Shown here piece by piece: positions 16,055 to 25,355 of a stretch of 64,000 bases of DNA. A program made the translations under genes and the position numbers. The stretch is taken from NCBI RefSeq assembly GCF_052118625.1, contig NZ_JBQKGW010000001.1, forward strand, positions 186,001-250,000. The letters run 5' to 3'. The notes under the pieces are model-generated. The model was given only the letters and a program-made list of their open reading frames with translations, did not search any database and was not told the origin of the DNA. The DNA comes from Porcincola sp945869225. GTDB lineage: Bacteria > Bacillota > Clostridia > Lachnospirales > Lachnospiraceae. Numbering within the stretch: position 1 is the stretch's first letter; each line of letters opens with the position of its first letter.

Positions 16055-17889
16055 AAATTCCCCCGCTCTGACTCTTTCTGCATGCATTCTTTTTCCTGAA
16101 GCAGGAAGCTTTCCCGATACCGTTCAGACTCCTTCATCAGGCTTTCGTGCGTGCCGGTCCGGACATACCCGTTCTCCTCGATCATCAGCACCAGATCCGC
16201 ATCTGCCAGCACCCTCATTCGGTGCGTGATGAGAATCAGAAGGGAATTCGAATGGTGCGCCTTCAGGTTCCGAATCATCTTTTGTTCCGTATCCTTGTCC
16301 ACATTTGCAAATGGTTCATCCAGAACGATCAGCGGCTGCTCTCCGTACAACGCTCTCGCGCAGGAAATCCGGCTCCGCTGACCGCCTGAGAGCATCTTTC
16401 CTGCAGAACCCGTCTTGCGGTCCAGAGCGCCTCTTCCCATCTTATCCAGGTCTTCATCCAGGCAGACATCGTGGAGGACCTCCCTGAGCCTGTCCGGATC
16501 CTCCCGCCTGCCGAGCAGAATATTGTCCCGCAGGCTCAGGTCAAACAGCTCAGGGCGATGTCCCATATAGGAAATCAGCTCCGACTTTTCTGCCCCGGAT
16601 AAGAGCGCCAGGTCATGTCCCATCACCCTCACTGTCCCGCCGCAGGTCCGGATTCCGGCGATCGCCTCGCCCAGCGTACTCTTTCCGCTGGCAACAGGAC
16701 CGGTAATTCCGATCAGCTGCCCTTTTTTCCCTGCAAATGAGACCGGAGACAGCAGTTCCCGGCCGCCCCTGGAAACCGTGAGGTTTCTGCACAGAAGCGT
16801 AATGGCTGTTTCTTTCATATCCGCTTCAGGATACCTCGGATCAGCCGCAGGGGCTTCCTCCCGCCACCCGGACAGATAAGGCTTCACCCGTTTCCAGGAG
16901 ACGCTTGCCTTCTGACAAGCGTTCAGAAGCTTTGATACCTTGGCGATTTTCAGCGAAAAGGCCAGAAAAATCGTGAGGTAAGCCGTAAACGCTCCCACTG
17001 TCCAGTTTCCGGCAAGAACAAGCCGCCCGCCATAGAAAAGGACCACAAGCGCCCCGCAGAGTGTGATTGCGTTATAGGCCGGCTGCATGGCATTTTCCAG
17101 AATACCGGCTGATATCTGCTCCTTTTCAAGAGCAGACAGGCGGCTCTCATAAGCCGTCTCCTGCCTGCCGGCTGATCCAGTCACACGATAGAGCAGGCTG
17201 TTCCTGACCGCATCCAGGCTTGCGCCGGCCACCTGGGCACTCATCTCACGGGCTCTCCTGTTTGATGCCTCAACATACCTTTTTAAGAACCGCGCAGCCA
17301 GCAGTGCGAACGGAACCGGCAGCAGAGACAACACTGTGCACGGAATGCTTCCCCTCAGCATCGTCACAAGATAACCGGCCAGGAGAACGCCGGTATCAAA
17401 GACTTCTGTTGTTGCCTTCCGCATGCCTTCGACTGTCAGGTCAACATCCCCCAGCGCCTTCGTCATCACCTGTCCGGAATTTTCAGCTTCCAGTCTGCTG
17501 ATGTCTTCGTGGATGATATGATTGTATACCATCATCCGCATGGAGATATCCGTCGCATTCGCAAACCGTCTTACATAGTATCGCTTTGCCAGACGCAGCA
17601 GCTGCACCACGATGACAGTCAGAAGGAAAACACCCGCTGCGTGAAGAACCGCTCCGCTGCCATGCCTTTCCTGCGCGGCAATGGCATCAACCAGCTGTCC
17701 CTGGCGCATGGCACAGAGCGACTGTCCGAGATTAAACAAAGTCCCGCTCACGGCTACAATCAGAAGCGTCCTCCACTCCCTGAAAAAGTAGCTGTAAATC
17801 CGGTCCGGATACCTGACTGGTGTGCGAAAGACCTGGCGCGTTCTGTGCCAGGTCCCTTTTGAGTCTTGATTATGGTCTGTATTTGTCAC
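16051..17889 (-). CDS. ABC exporter subunit A (fused membrane + ATPase)
   Basis: 612 residues. A membrane domain (about 35-330) precedes an ATPase with Walker A GPVASGKSTL near 405, canonical signature LSGGQRSRISCARAL and Walker B LIVLDEPFANVD. The start is probably GTG (GTG ACA AAT ACA) with GGGGAACGG upstream. It is coupled to subunit B by a 4-bp overlap and lies 14 bases after the metallophosphoesterase gene. It fits the MdlAB/YheHI/LmrCD class of heterodimeric multidrug or lipid exporters. Direction and substrate are inferred from family only. Confidence 0.88.
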   Translation of the reverse strand: MTNTDHNQDSKGTWHRTRQVFRTPVRYPDRIYSYFFREWRTLLIVAVSGTLFNLGQSLCAMRQGQLVDAIAAQERHGSGAVLHAAGVFLLTVIVVQLLRLAKRYYVRRFANATDISMRMMVYNHIIHEDISRLEAENSGQVMTKALGDVDLTVEGMRKATTEVFDTGVLLAGYLVTMLRGSIPCTVLSLLPVPFALLAARFLKRYVEASNRRAREMSAQVAGASLDAVRNSLLYRVTGSAGRQETAYESRLSALEKEQISAGILENAMQPAYNAITLCGALVVLFYGGRLVLAGNWTVGAFTAYLTIFLAFSLKIAKVSKLLNACQKASVSWKRVKPYLSGWREEAPAADPRYPEADMKETAITLLCRNLTVSRGGRELLSPVSFAGKKGQLIGITGPVASGKSTLGEAIAGIRTCGGTVRVMGHDLALLSGAEKSELISYMGHRPELFDLSLRDNILLGRREDPDRLREVLHDVCLDEDLDKMGRGALDRKTGSAGKMLSGGQRSRISCARALYGEQPLIVLDEPFANVDKDTEQKMIRNLKAHHSNSLLILITHRMRVLADADLVLMIEENGYVRTGTHESLMKESERYRESFLLQEKECMQKESERGNL

Positions 17890-17903
17890 AATTCCGTTCC
17901 CCG

Positions 17904-18503
17904 TCAGGATGGATAATCCAGAATGTACCGTTCATACGCATTGATCACCGTCGTGCTGTCAACCTGCCTTGTGCGGAGGAAATCATAGGCGTAGGACTTA
18001 TGCACATGCCCGTGCACCATGTAGGCTGGCTTGTAGCGTGTCACAATGTCCCGGAATGTGTCAAATCCCTGGTGCGGCAGATCGTCCTGGTCGCCGCATC
18101 CGCGCATCGGAGCGTGCGTCAGCAGGATATCAATCCCGTGTCTTCTCATGATCTGAAAGCGGACTTTCTTCGCCCGCTTCTGCATCTCCTTCTCTGTATA
18201 CTGATAGTCGCCGAATCCATATCGCTGGCTTCCGCCCAGCCCCAGGATCCGCACGCCATTGTAGACATAGACCCTGTCATCAATATTGATACAGCCTTCC
18301 GGCGGCCTTTCCTGATACTTGGCGTCATGATTTCCATGAACATATAAGAGCGGGCAGTTTGCAAATGTCACAAGGAACGACAGGTATTCAGGCGGAAGAT
18401 CCCCGGCCGAGAGGATCAGGTCAATTCCCTTCAGCTTTGACTCATCATAGTAGTCCCAGTACGATTTACACGGTTCATCCGCAACCAGGAGGATTTTCAT
18501 CAT
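17904..18503 (-). CDS. calcineurin-like metallophosphoesterase
   Basis: A 199-residue cytosolic phosphoesterase with most of the dinuclear-metal motifs: ADEP near 9, SAGDLPP near 35, HGNHD near 58, LTHAP near 130 and VHGHVH near 160. The first motif normally reads DxH; here the His is replaced by Pro, so one metal ligand differs. A related set of clostridial proteins shares the SxAGDLPPEYLSFLVTF pattern. The start is one of two tandem ATG codons after GAGATGG. It sits between the BMP fusion gene and the ABC exporter in the same direction. Substrate unknown. Confidence 0.8.
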   Translation of the reverse strand: MMKILLVADEPCKSYWDYYDESKLKGIDLILSAGDLPPEYLSFLVTFANCPLLYVHGNHDAKYQERPPEGCINIDDRVYVYNGVRILGLGGSQRYGFGDYQYTEKEMQKRAKKVRFQIMRRHGIDILLTHAPMRGCGDQDDLPHQGFDTFRDIVTRYKPAYMVHGHVHKSYAYDFLRTRQVDSTTVINAYERYILDYPS

Positions 18504-18532
18504 CAATCCATCTCAACTTTCTAACCTGCCGT

Positions 18533-20566
18533 TCAGGTATTATTCTCTTCCGATACGGCTTCCTTTGGCGGTTCCTCACTGGTCATGATGACCTTCTCCA
18601 CCACCTGGACCGGTGTGTGCTTTGCTGTCGCTGCATTCACAGACTCCGGCGTGATAATCTGCTGCATCGCAATCCGGTCTCTCGACTCCTGATTCAGCTC
18701 ATCGAGCGAGGGAATGCTGCCCACGATGCCTTCGAGAAGGTAATTCATCGTAATCACCTCCTGCGCAGGAAGCGCCCCCGTATCTGTCCCGATTGCACGG
18801 CCATCCTGCAGGAAAAGCTTTCCCGCGAAAGGATTCAGCAGCCAGTCCTCCTCCGCAATCCGGCTCCGCATCACATCGGCAAACCGCCGTACCCCATGCG
18901 GAAGGTTGCCGGAAAGGACAAGATCGATGATTCCACTTGAAATCCCCCACCAGTAGTTGACTGCATTCCTGGACTTCACATCGTCTCCACTGTCCCAGTT
19001 TCCCTGCAGAATATCACTGATGATCCGTTCATAGAATCTTCCCCAGTTCCAGATGGGTGCTGCGAGATTCACGGTTTTCCCATTCTTCCGGAGGAACAGA
19101 CCATATTCGCTGCCTTCCTGCCCGGGGCGGATCATATCGTTGCCCGACACGACGCTGATGTTTTCCCGGTCCAGAAGATCGCTCAGATGCTCATGATCCT
19201 TCAGGCTGTCCCAGTGCAGATATACCTGCGCTCTCGGATTCGTCATCCGGGCTCCGAGGGCAAAAGCGTTAATCTCTGCCATGGTTCCATAAATCGGGAA
19301 ATTCGCCCGGTACGCGATCTTTTCGTTTTCCGTCATGGCGCCGGCGATCATGCCCGCAAGATATTTTGCCTCGAACAGCCTTCCGTAATACGTGCGGATG
19401 GAGTTATGGGGCTGCCCGACAGAGCAGTTCAGAATCTTGACCTCCGGATGTTCAATCGCCGCCTTCAGACTCGCCGCAAGGAATTTCTGATTGGCCGTGA
19501 ATATGATCTCATATCCATCCTGGATGACCGCATCAAGCAGCTCCGCAATATCCCGCTCATCATCCTGCAGAAAATACGCAGCCGTCTGGACCCTGTCCCC
19601 GAATACGTCCTCCACATGCATTCTCCCGAGCTCATGTCCGTAGGTCCAGCCGGATTCGCTCATACGCCGGTCATGGATAAAGGCAATCCGGAGCGTCTTC
19701 CCGCCAAGCGGATGAAGAATCCGGTTCAGAACGCTTCCGCCTGATGCTGCCTCCGGCTTGAAGACAAGTGATTCCTGCGTCTCCTCACCGAGTGCAGGCA
19801 GCTCCTTGAAGATCCGGTCCAGATCCTTCGCCTTCTCAGAATGGGACTTCTCCAGAATCTCCTTGTAGGAATAGAGCGACAGGTAAAACAGAAGGGCATC
19901 CCCTGCTGTAATTTTCAGCTTATCTCCGCCCTTATCCTTGAAAAGTCCCAGAAATTCTGTGTAGAGAGAACGGAAATTCTCCTTATCCTCGTCCGTCCAC
20001 TTCTCACCCGGTTTCTTCTTCAGGGCGAGCGTCAGCTTCGGGAAACTTCCAGGCTGCGTAAACCAGATATAATTCACCTGGCTGTCCTTGTAGAAGTCCA
20101 GAAATTCAAAATAGATCCTGCTCTCCGGCGTGTCCTGCGGATACGGAATCTCGCGCGTGACCGTCCCCTCGATCGAATCCACGCCAAAATACTTCAGGAC
20201 ACTGACGCGCTTGTTTCCCTCAAGCACATAGAACTTATTCATGAACTCATAGCAGACAATCGGATCACCGATTCCCTGGTTCATATGGTAATCAAGCACG
20301 CCGTCCCACTTTCTGGCGAATTCAGAGTATTCCGGCATGAGCGGCATAAAGTTGCTGGCAAATGAGTTCTGCCTTCCCTCGGTCTTTGTTCCGACGATCT
20401 GATCAAGCGGAATATTGACAAGTCCCAGGGATTCCTCCGTTTTCATCTCCGCCTGCGTCAGAATGGCATCCAGGGCGGGAAGATACGGGTATTCTCCGCG
20501 GCTCAACGCCCTGCGGTAAGCCGCCTTGCCCATCTTCAGTGCTTTTTTGTAATCGTCTGATGCCAT
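18533..20566 (-). CDS. cytoplasmic ParB-like / BMP ligand-binding fusion protein
   Basis: 677 residues with no signal peptide or lipobox, although the C-terminal two thirds (about 290-600) is a BMP/PnrA-type purine-nucleoside-binding fold normally found outside the cell. Recognisable BMP-like stretches are RIAFIHDRRMSESGWTYGH, CSVGQPHNSIRTYYGRLFEA and FALGARMTNP. The N-terminal part (about 50-135) looks like a ParB/sulfiredoxin-type fold (VCYEFMNKFYVLEGNKRVS). No nucleoside permease or ATPase lies nearby. I infer an intracellular ligand sensor, possibly nucleoside-responsive. The start has GGAGG upstream. Databases name such proteins BMP family substrate-binding proteins, which is probably misleading. 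Confidence 0.7.
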   Translation of the reverse strand: MASDDYKKALKMGKAAYRRALSRGEYPYLPALDAILTQAEMKTEESLGLVNIPLDQIVGTKTEGRQNSFASNFMPLMPEYSEFARKWDGVLDYHMNQGIGDPIVCYEFMNKFYVLEGNKRVSVLKYFGVDSIEGTVTREIPYPQDTPESRIYFEFLDFYKDSQVNYIWFTQPGSFPKLTLALKKKPGEKWTDEDKENFRSLYTEFLGLFKDKGGDKLKITAGDALLFYLSLYSYKEILEKSHSEKAKDLDRIFKELPALGEETQESLVFKPEAASGGSVLNRILHPLGGKTLRIAFIHDRRMSESGWTYGHELGRMHVEDVFGDRVQTAAYFLQDDERDIAELLDAVIQDGYEIIFTANQKFLAASLKAAIEHPEVKILNCSVGQPHNSIRTYYGRLFEAKYLAGMIAGAMTENEKIAYRANFPIYGTMAEINAFALGARMTNPRAQVYLHWDSLKDHEHLSDLLDRENISVVSGNDMIRPGQEGSEYGLFLRKNGKTVNLAAPIWNWGRFYERIISDILQGNWDSGDDVKSRNAVNYWWGISSGIIDLVLSGNLPHGVRRFADVMRSRIAEEDWLLNPFAGKLFLQDGRAIGTDTGALPAQEVITMNYLLEGIVGSIPSLDELNQESRDRIAMQQIITPESVNAATAKHTPVQVVEKVIMTSEEPPKEAVSEENNT

Positions 20567-20619
20567 AGGATTCCTCCTTCGTGATCATCTGTCAAGGTAT
20601 CTGTCTGAAAAGCAGTCTG

Positions 20620-21825
20620 TCAGAGTGTCTCCATGGTGTCTCTGACTGCCAGGATAAAATCACGGCTGCTGAGTGTTACCGGGCTGTCAAGAGTCGTGAT
20701 CCTCGCCAGATCCCCTGTCATCTTCCCGGATTCAATCGTCTGAAGCGTTGCCTTCTCCAGCCGGTCCGCAAACGATACGAGCTCCGGAAGCTGATCCAGC
20801 TGCCCTCTCTTCCTCAGGGCTCCAGTCCAGGCAAAGATCGTTGCGACGGAGTTCGTGGAGGTCTCCTCCCCCTTCAGATACTTGTAATAATGGCGCTGCA
20901 CGGTTCCATGTGCCGCCTCATATTCATACTTTCCGTCCGGATTCACCAGAACAGACGTCATCATCGCAAGGGATCCGAAAGCGGACGACAGCATATCACT
21001 CATAACATCCCCATCGTAGTTTTTGCAGGCCCAGATAAACCCGCCCTCACTCTTCATGACACGCGCAACCGCGTCGTCGATCAGCGTGTAAAAATAGGTA
21101 ATTCCCTTTTTCGCAAACTGCTCTTTATATTCTGTCTCATAGATGGTCTGGAAGATTTCCTTGAATCTTCCATCATACTGCTTGGAAATCGTATCCTTCG
21201 ATGCAAACCAGAGATCCTCCCCTGCATCGAGCGCGTAGGAGAAGCAGCTTCTGGCGAAGCTTTCAATTGATTTGTCCAGATTGTGCATCCCCTGAATGAC
21301 ACCCGGTCCATCGAACTCGTGAATCAGTTTCCGGCTTTCATGCCCTTCCGCATCCGTGAAAACCATCTCTGCCTTTCCAGGTCCCGGGATCCGCATCTCC
21401 ACATCACGATAGACATCCCCGTATGCATGACGGGCGATCGTGATCGGCTTCTTCCATGTACGGACATTCGGTTCGATCCCTTTCACCGTGATCGGCTTGC
21501 GGAACACCGTCCCGTCCATAATCGCCCGGATCGTTCCATTCGGACTCTTATACATCTTTTTCAGATGATATTCCTCCATGCGGGCTGCATTCGGCGTAAT
21601 CGTCGCACACTTGACCGCCACGCCGTATTTCAATGCCGCCTTCGCGGAATCGACCGTCACCTGATCATCGGTCTCATCCCTGTGCTGAAGCCCCAGATCA
21701 TAGTATTCCGTCTTCAGATCGATATAAGGAAGCAGGAGCTCATCCTTGATCATCTTCCAAAGAATTCTCGTCATCTCATCGCCGTCCATCTCGACAAGCG
21801 GTGTCTTCATCTGAATCTTTCCCAT
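20620..21825 (-). CDS. icd: NADP-dependent isocitrate dehydrogenase, eukaryote-type
   Basis: 401 residues converting isocitrate to 2-oxoglutarate with NADPH formation. It has the homodimeric type II (mitochondrial/cytosolic eukaryote-like) sequence: PLVEMDGDEMTRI at the start, KCATITPNAARMEEY, SPNGTIRAIMDGTVFRKPI and the C-terminal AAHGTVQRHY. No other citrate-cycle gene is nearby, which suggests use for 2-oxoglutarate and glutamate supply. It begins the leftward run through the BMP fusion to the exporter; gaps are 53 bases or less, so they may be cotranscribed. Confidence 0.94.
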   Translation of the reverse strand: MGKIQMKTPLVEMDGDEMTRILWKMIKDELLLPYIDLKTEYYDLGLQHRDETDDQVTVDSAKAALKYGVAVKCATITPNAARMEEYHLKKMYKSPNGTIRAIMDGTVFRKPITVKGIEPNVRTWKKPITIARHAYGDVYRDVEMRIPGPGKAEMVFTDAEGHESRKLIHEFDGPGVIQGMHNLDKSIESFARSCFSYALDAGEDLWFASKDTISKQYDGRFKEIFQTIYETEYKEQFAKKGITYFYTLIDDAVARVMKSEGGFIWACKNYDGDVMSDMLSSAFGSLAMMTSVLVNPDGKYEYEAAHGTVQRHYYKYLKGEETSTNSVATIFAWTGALRKRGQLDQLPELVSFADRLEKATLQTIESGKMTGDLARITTLDSPVTLSSRDFILAVRDTMETL

Positions 21826-21960
21826 GCTGTCTCCTCCTCTTCTTCATCCATCTGCGCTGCATCCGGTTTCCGCAGCCATCTGTTTCATCAAAACAGTCTG
21901 CGCCGTTCTTTCATACCGCTCTTCATCTTACCATATCCGAAAACACCTGAAAAGCACATA

Positions 21961-21989
21961 CAAAAAGCACCCGGCCGGATGCCGGGTGC
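21961..21989 (-). terminator. terminator of the yicC-pgsA operon
   Basis: On the minus strand the stem GCACCCGG/CCGGGTGC has a seven-base loop and is followed by TTTTTG. It lies 60 bases past pgsA. Confidence 0.85.
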
Positions 21990-22048
21990 CTGTGCACGAT
22001 CTTCTTTTTCTGACGCCGGATCAGGCTGTCCCTCTCTCCGGCTCCTTA

Positions 22049-22696
22049 TCAGTCCGTCTCCTTCAGCACTTCCTGATTCTGAACGAGATAGGATACAAGA
22101 GAAATGACAGTCAGCGCCAGCGCAATCCACTTGAAGATTTCGCCGAGTGTATTGAAAAATCCTCCGAGATTGGCAACCATGAGGATCACCATCACCATCT
22201 GGGAGGCAGTCTTGAACTTTCCCCAGTAGTTGGCTGCGATCACCTTCCCCTTCTCGACTGCGATCAGGCGGAAGCCGGAGATGATGAACTCCCTTGCAAT
22301 GATGATGATCACGATCCAGCTTTCAATCCTTCCCAGATCGACAAGACAGATCATCGCAGAGCAGACAAGGAGCTTATCGGCCAGCGGATCCATGAATTTC
22401 CCGAAGACTGTCACATAATTGTATTTTCTTGCAATATAGCCGTCCGCCGTATCGGTCAGGCTGGCAACAATAAAGATCACCGTTGCCGTGATGTCTCCCG
22501 CTTTTCCCGGAACCGCCATCAGAAAGACGACAAACAGCGGGATCATGAATACCCGCAGAATTGTCAGCTGGTTCGGCAGGTTTTTCCCCGGTACCCACTT
22601 TCCGCCCGACGGCTTGCCTGTGTTCTTTGTCTCCCTCACCTGTTTCTGCCTTGCCTCAGCAGCTGTCGCTGTATCTTCTCTCTCATTCTTGCTCAT
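22049..22696 (-). CDS. pgsA: CDP-diacylglycerol-glycerol-3-phosphate phosphatidyltransferase
   Basis: An integral membrane enzyme making phosphatidylglycerol phosphate. The CDP-alcohol phosphotransferase motif is complete: DGYIARKYN ... GKFMDPLADK near residues 85-110. It is 215 residues, including an unusual hydrophilic N-terminal extension of about 37 residues before NQLTILRVF. The start is supported by a 4-bp ATGA overlap with the rimO stop. Last gene of its operon. Confidence 0.93.
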   Translation of the reverse strand: MSKNEREDTATAAEARQKQVRETKNTGKPSGGKWVPGKNLPNQLTILRVFMIPLFVVFLMAVPGKAGDITATVIFIVASLTDTADGYIARKYNYVTVFGKFMDPLADKLLVCSAMICLVDLGRIESWIVIIIIAREFIISGFRLIAVEKGKVIAANYWGKFKTASQMVMVILMVANLGGFFNTLGEIFKWIALALTVISLVSYLVQNQEVLKETD

Positions 22697-24018
22697 ACCA
22701 GTACTCCTGTCAGATCATAGTCGGATGCGGCTGTGATCTTTACCTGTGCAAAATCGCCTGTCATCATCGGTTCATCTGTGTTGATGAAGATATAGCCATC
22801 CACATCCGGGGCATCGCCGTAACTGCGCGCAACGTAGACATTCTCCCCGGAAGCCTGTCCCTCAATGATACATTCAACTTCATGTCCGACCAGATTCTGG
22901 AGAAGATCTGCGGAGATCTCCTGCTGCAGCTCCATCAGTTCATCGCGGCGCTTCAGCTTCGTTTCCTCATCAATCTGACCATCCATCCGGTCTGCGGGGG
23001 TTCCCTCCTCCCTTGAGTAAGGAAATACGCCGAGCCGGTTGAATTCCATCTCGTTGATAAAGCGGCAGAGTTCCTCGTGCTGCTCCTGTGTCTCCCCCGG
23101 AAAACCGGTAATCAGAGTCGTCCGCAGTACGATGTCCGGAACCTCCTCACGCAGATGTGCGATGATACGCCTCAGGTCCTCATTGGTCGTGTGTCGGCCC
23201 ATCCGTCTGAGAATCTCGTCGTCCGCGTGCTGAATCGGCAGATCCAGATAGTGCACAAACTTTTTCTCCTCCTTCATGCACTGGATCAGTTCCTCATAGA
23301 TTTCCTCCGGATAACAGTACAGCACCCTGATCCAGCGGATTCCACGGATCTGCGCAAGCTGATGGATCAGCTCGTGCAGGCACTTCCTGCCATACAGATC
23401 CGTACCGTAGAGCGTCGTCTCCTCCGCAACCAGGATCAGCTCTCTGACGCCCATGTCCGCCAGATCCTTTGCCTCGGAGAGAAGACTTTCCATCGGGACA
23501 GAACGATACCGGCCGCGGACCATCGGAATCGCACAGTAGGTACAGTGCTTGTCACACCCCTCTGCGATCTTCAGATAGGCATAATGTCCGCCGGTTGTCA
23601 GAAGCCGTTTCCCCTCTGCAAGCGGGAGACTGTCGACATCATCCAGAATATCTTCCCTCTGCCCTTTCAGCACTTCATCGATCACATCGCCGATCTTTGC
23701 AATTGACCCGGTCCCGACGCAGGCGTCTACCTCCGGCAGTGTCTCCCGGATCTCCTTCTCGTAGCGCTGTGCCATGCATCCGGCGACAATCAGTGCCCTG
23801 CACTTTCCTGTCTCCTTCTGCCGTGCCATGTCCAGAATGGTATCAATGGATTCCTGCTTGGCATCATTGATAAAGCAGCAGGAATTGACAATGATCACTT
23901 CTGCCTCGGTCTCATCGTCCGTGATTTCATATCCCTTTAAGTTCAGCAGCCCGAGCATCTTCTCAGAGTCGACACGATTTTTGTCACATCCGAGAGATAC
24001 AAGCAGAATCTTCCGCAT
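22693..24018 (-). CDS. rimO: ribosomal protein S12 methylthiotransferase RimO
   Basis: A radical SAM enzyme that adds a methylthio group to an aspartate of S12. The N-terminal UPF0004 domain begins ILLVSLGCDKNRVDSE. The radical SAM motif CDKHCTYCAIP is near 155, and a C-terminal TRAM domain closes the 441 residues. LGCDKN rather than the MiaB pattern supports RimO. A good ribosome site (AAGGGG) precedes it, and it is nine bases downstream of rpoZ. Confidence 0.95.
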   Translation of the reverse strand: MRKILLVSLGCDKNRVDSEKMLGLLNLKGYEITDDETEAEVIIVNSCCFINDAKQESIDTILDMARQKETGKCRALIVAGCMAQRYEKEIRETLPEVDACVGTGSIAKIGDVIDEVLKGQREDILDDVDSLPLAEGKRLLTTGGHYAYLKIAEGCDKHCTYCAIPMVRGRYRSVPMESLLSEAKDLADMGVRELILVAEETTLYGTDLYGRKCLHELIHQLAQIRGIRWIRVLYCYPEEIYEELIQCMKEEKKFVHYLDLPIQHADDEILRRMGRHTTNEDLRRIIAHLREEVPDIVLRTTLITGFPGETQEQHEELCRFINEMEFNRLGVFPYSREEGTPADRMDGQIDEETKLKRRDELMELQQEISADLLQNLVGHEVECIIEGQASGENVYVARSYGDAPDVDGYIFINTDEPMMTGDFAQVKITAASDYDLTGVLV

Positions 24019-24027
24019 AACGTCCCC

Positions 24028-24438
24028 TTATTCCTGCTTTGCCCCGGATGCATCAGAAGCTTCCTCTGTTCCGCCGTTCTCCTTCAGATACGGGTCCTTC
24101 TCGCCCGGATGCTCCTCCGCATACAGCTTCTCCGCCTCCTGTTCGCTCGGGAGAAAGCTCTCTATTTCCTTGTCCATGTCCTCACGGATCTCGTTCTCAT
24201 CCTCCATGTCCGTATCCTCGCGGACAATCCGGATATCGCCGTCCCAGAGCTCCTGGACCGCCGTCGAAAGCGGTTTATGCAGATCCTCCTCAGGAAGACC
24301 CGTCTTGCCATCGATCAGCTGGCGCGCGCGCTTCGCAGCAGCCATGACAACCGAATAGCGGCTGCCGACGACCGGGGTATCCTCATCGCTGTCCTGGTTG
24401 ATCAGATCCATCAGTTCCGTATAAGACGGATGTAACAT
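24028..24438 (-). CDS. rpoZ: RNA polymerase omega subunit with acidic tail
   Basis: 136 residues. The conserved omega core is at the N-terminus (SRYSVVMAAAKRARQL near 26-41, then KPLSTAVQEL). It is followed by about 65 strongly acidic, low-complexity residues not found in short omega proteins. Omega helps assemble and stabilise RNA polymerase. Position after gmk in a yicC-remA-gmk-rpoZ run is the standard Firmicute order, which makes the call secure despite the odd tail. Confidence 0.9.
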   Translation of the reverse strand: MLHPSYTELMDLINQDSDEDTPVVGSRYSVVMAAAKRARQLIDGKTGLPEEDLHKPLSTAVQELWDGDIRIVREDTDMEDENEIREDMDKEIESFLPSEQEAEKLYAEEHPGEKDPYLKENGGTEEASDASGAKQE

Positions 24439-24474
24439 ACATATACTCCTTTCGGTGTCGCTCGATCTGCTGGT

Positions 24475-25107
24475 TCAGTTTTCCCTAGCCTCGCGCTCAA
24501 GCCCTTCCTGTATCCCTTTGATAAATGGTAGGTTTCTGGCTGTTCTGAGCCGCTGTGCCTCGATCAGTCCGTTCAGCCTCACCGCACACTGCTCCGCGTC
24601 GTCATTGACAATGACATAGTCGTAATCGCCAATGTGCCTCGCCTCTCCTGCAGCCGCCTTCAGCCGCCCCCGGATGACGTCAGCCGTCTCCGTCCCGCGG
24701 CCCCTCAGCCGGCCGGCGAGTGTGGACGCATCGGGCGGAAGCATATAAATCAAGACAGCTTCCGGTACCATCCGGCGAATGTTCAACGCTCCCTGTACCT
24801 CAATCTCAAGGATGACATCCCTGCCGCTCTCCATCTGCTGCCTGACATACGCACGCGGAGTTCCGTAATAATGGTCGACATAGCGGGCATATTCCAGAAG
24901 CTCCCCCCGCTCGATCATGGACTCGAACTCCTTGGTCGATTTAAAGAAATAATCTTTTCCATCGACCTCTCCGGCGCGGGGCTGCCTTGTCGTGGCGGAT
25001 ACGGAATACGCATAGTGGTCATACCGGCTCATCATGAGCCGCAGAACGGTTCCCTTCCCGACTCCGGAAAACCCGGAGAGGACGATCAGACTCCCTCTTT
25101 CCGTCAT
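24475..25107 (-). CDS. gmk: guanylate kinase
   Basis: 210 residues phosphorylating GMP to GDP. P-loop GFSGVGKGTVL near 11-21; GMP-binding region SVSATTRQPRAGEVDGKDY near 35. The ATG overlaps the remA stop (ATGA), so the genes are coupled. Confidence 0.96.
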   Translation of the reverse strand: MTERGSLIVLSGFSGVGKGTVLRLMMSRYDHYAYSVSATTRQPRAGEVDGKDYFFKSTKEFESMIERGELLEYARYVDHYYGTPRAYVRQQMESGRDVILEIEVQGALNIRRMVPEAVLIYMLPPDASTLAGRLRGRGTETADVIRGRLKAAAGEARHIGDYDYVIVNDDAEQCAVRLNGLIEAQRLRTARNLPFIKGIQEGLEREAREN

Positions 25108-25355
25108 TCCTTCTGCTCCTCCACTGTTCTCTTCCCGATTGTATCCGCGCCAAGCGCCGACAGGATCATCCGGTCACCCTCACAGATGATCACGGCCTTC
25201 GTGCGTCTTCCTGCGGTCGCATCCACAACGCGCTGCTGTTCCTTTCCCTGCTGGATCAGTCGTCTGACCGGCGCCCCCTCAGGGCTGACCACCGCGATAA
25301 TCTTATCCCTGTTTACAAGGTTGCCGAACCCGATATTGATAAAATGATTATTCAA
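25104..25355 (-). CDS. remA: RemA family DNA-binding regulator (DUF370)
   Basis: A small regulator that in Bacillus controls biofilm matrix and osmoprotection genes. The family core FINIGFGNLVNRDKIIAVV starts about four residues from the N-terminus. The conserved VDATAGRRTKAVIIC follows. No ATG fits the family length: an ATG at 25385 would add ten residues inside yicC. A TTG at 25355, overlapping the yicC stop, gives 83 residues with the usual N-terminus, so I prefer it. The weak start may set a low expression level. Confidence 0.85.
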   Translation of the reverse strand: MNNHFINIGFGNLVNRDKIIAVVSPEGAPVRRLIQQGKEQQRVVDATAGRRTKAVIICEGDRMILSALGADTIGKRTVEEQKE

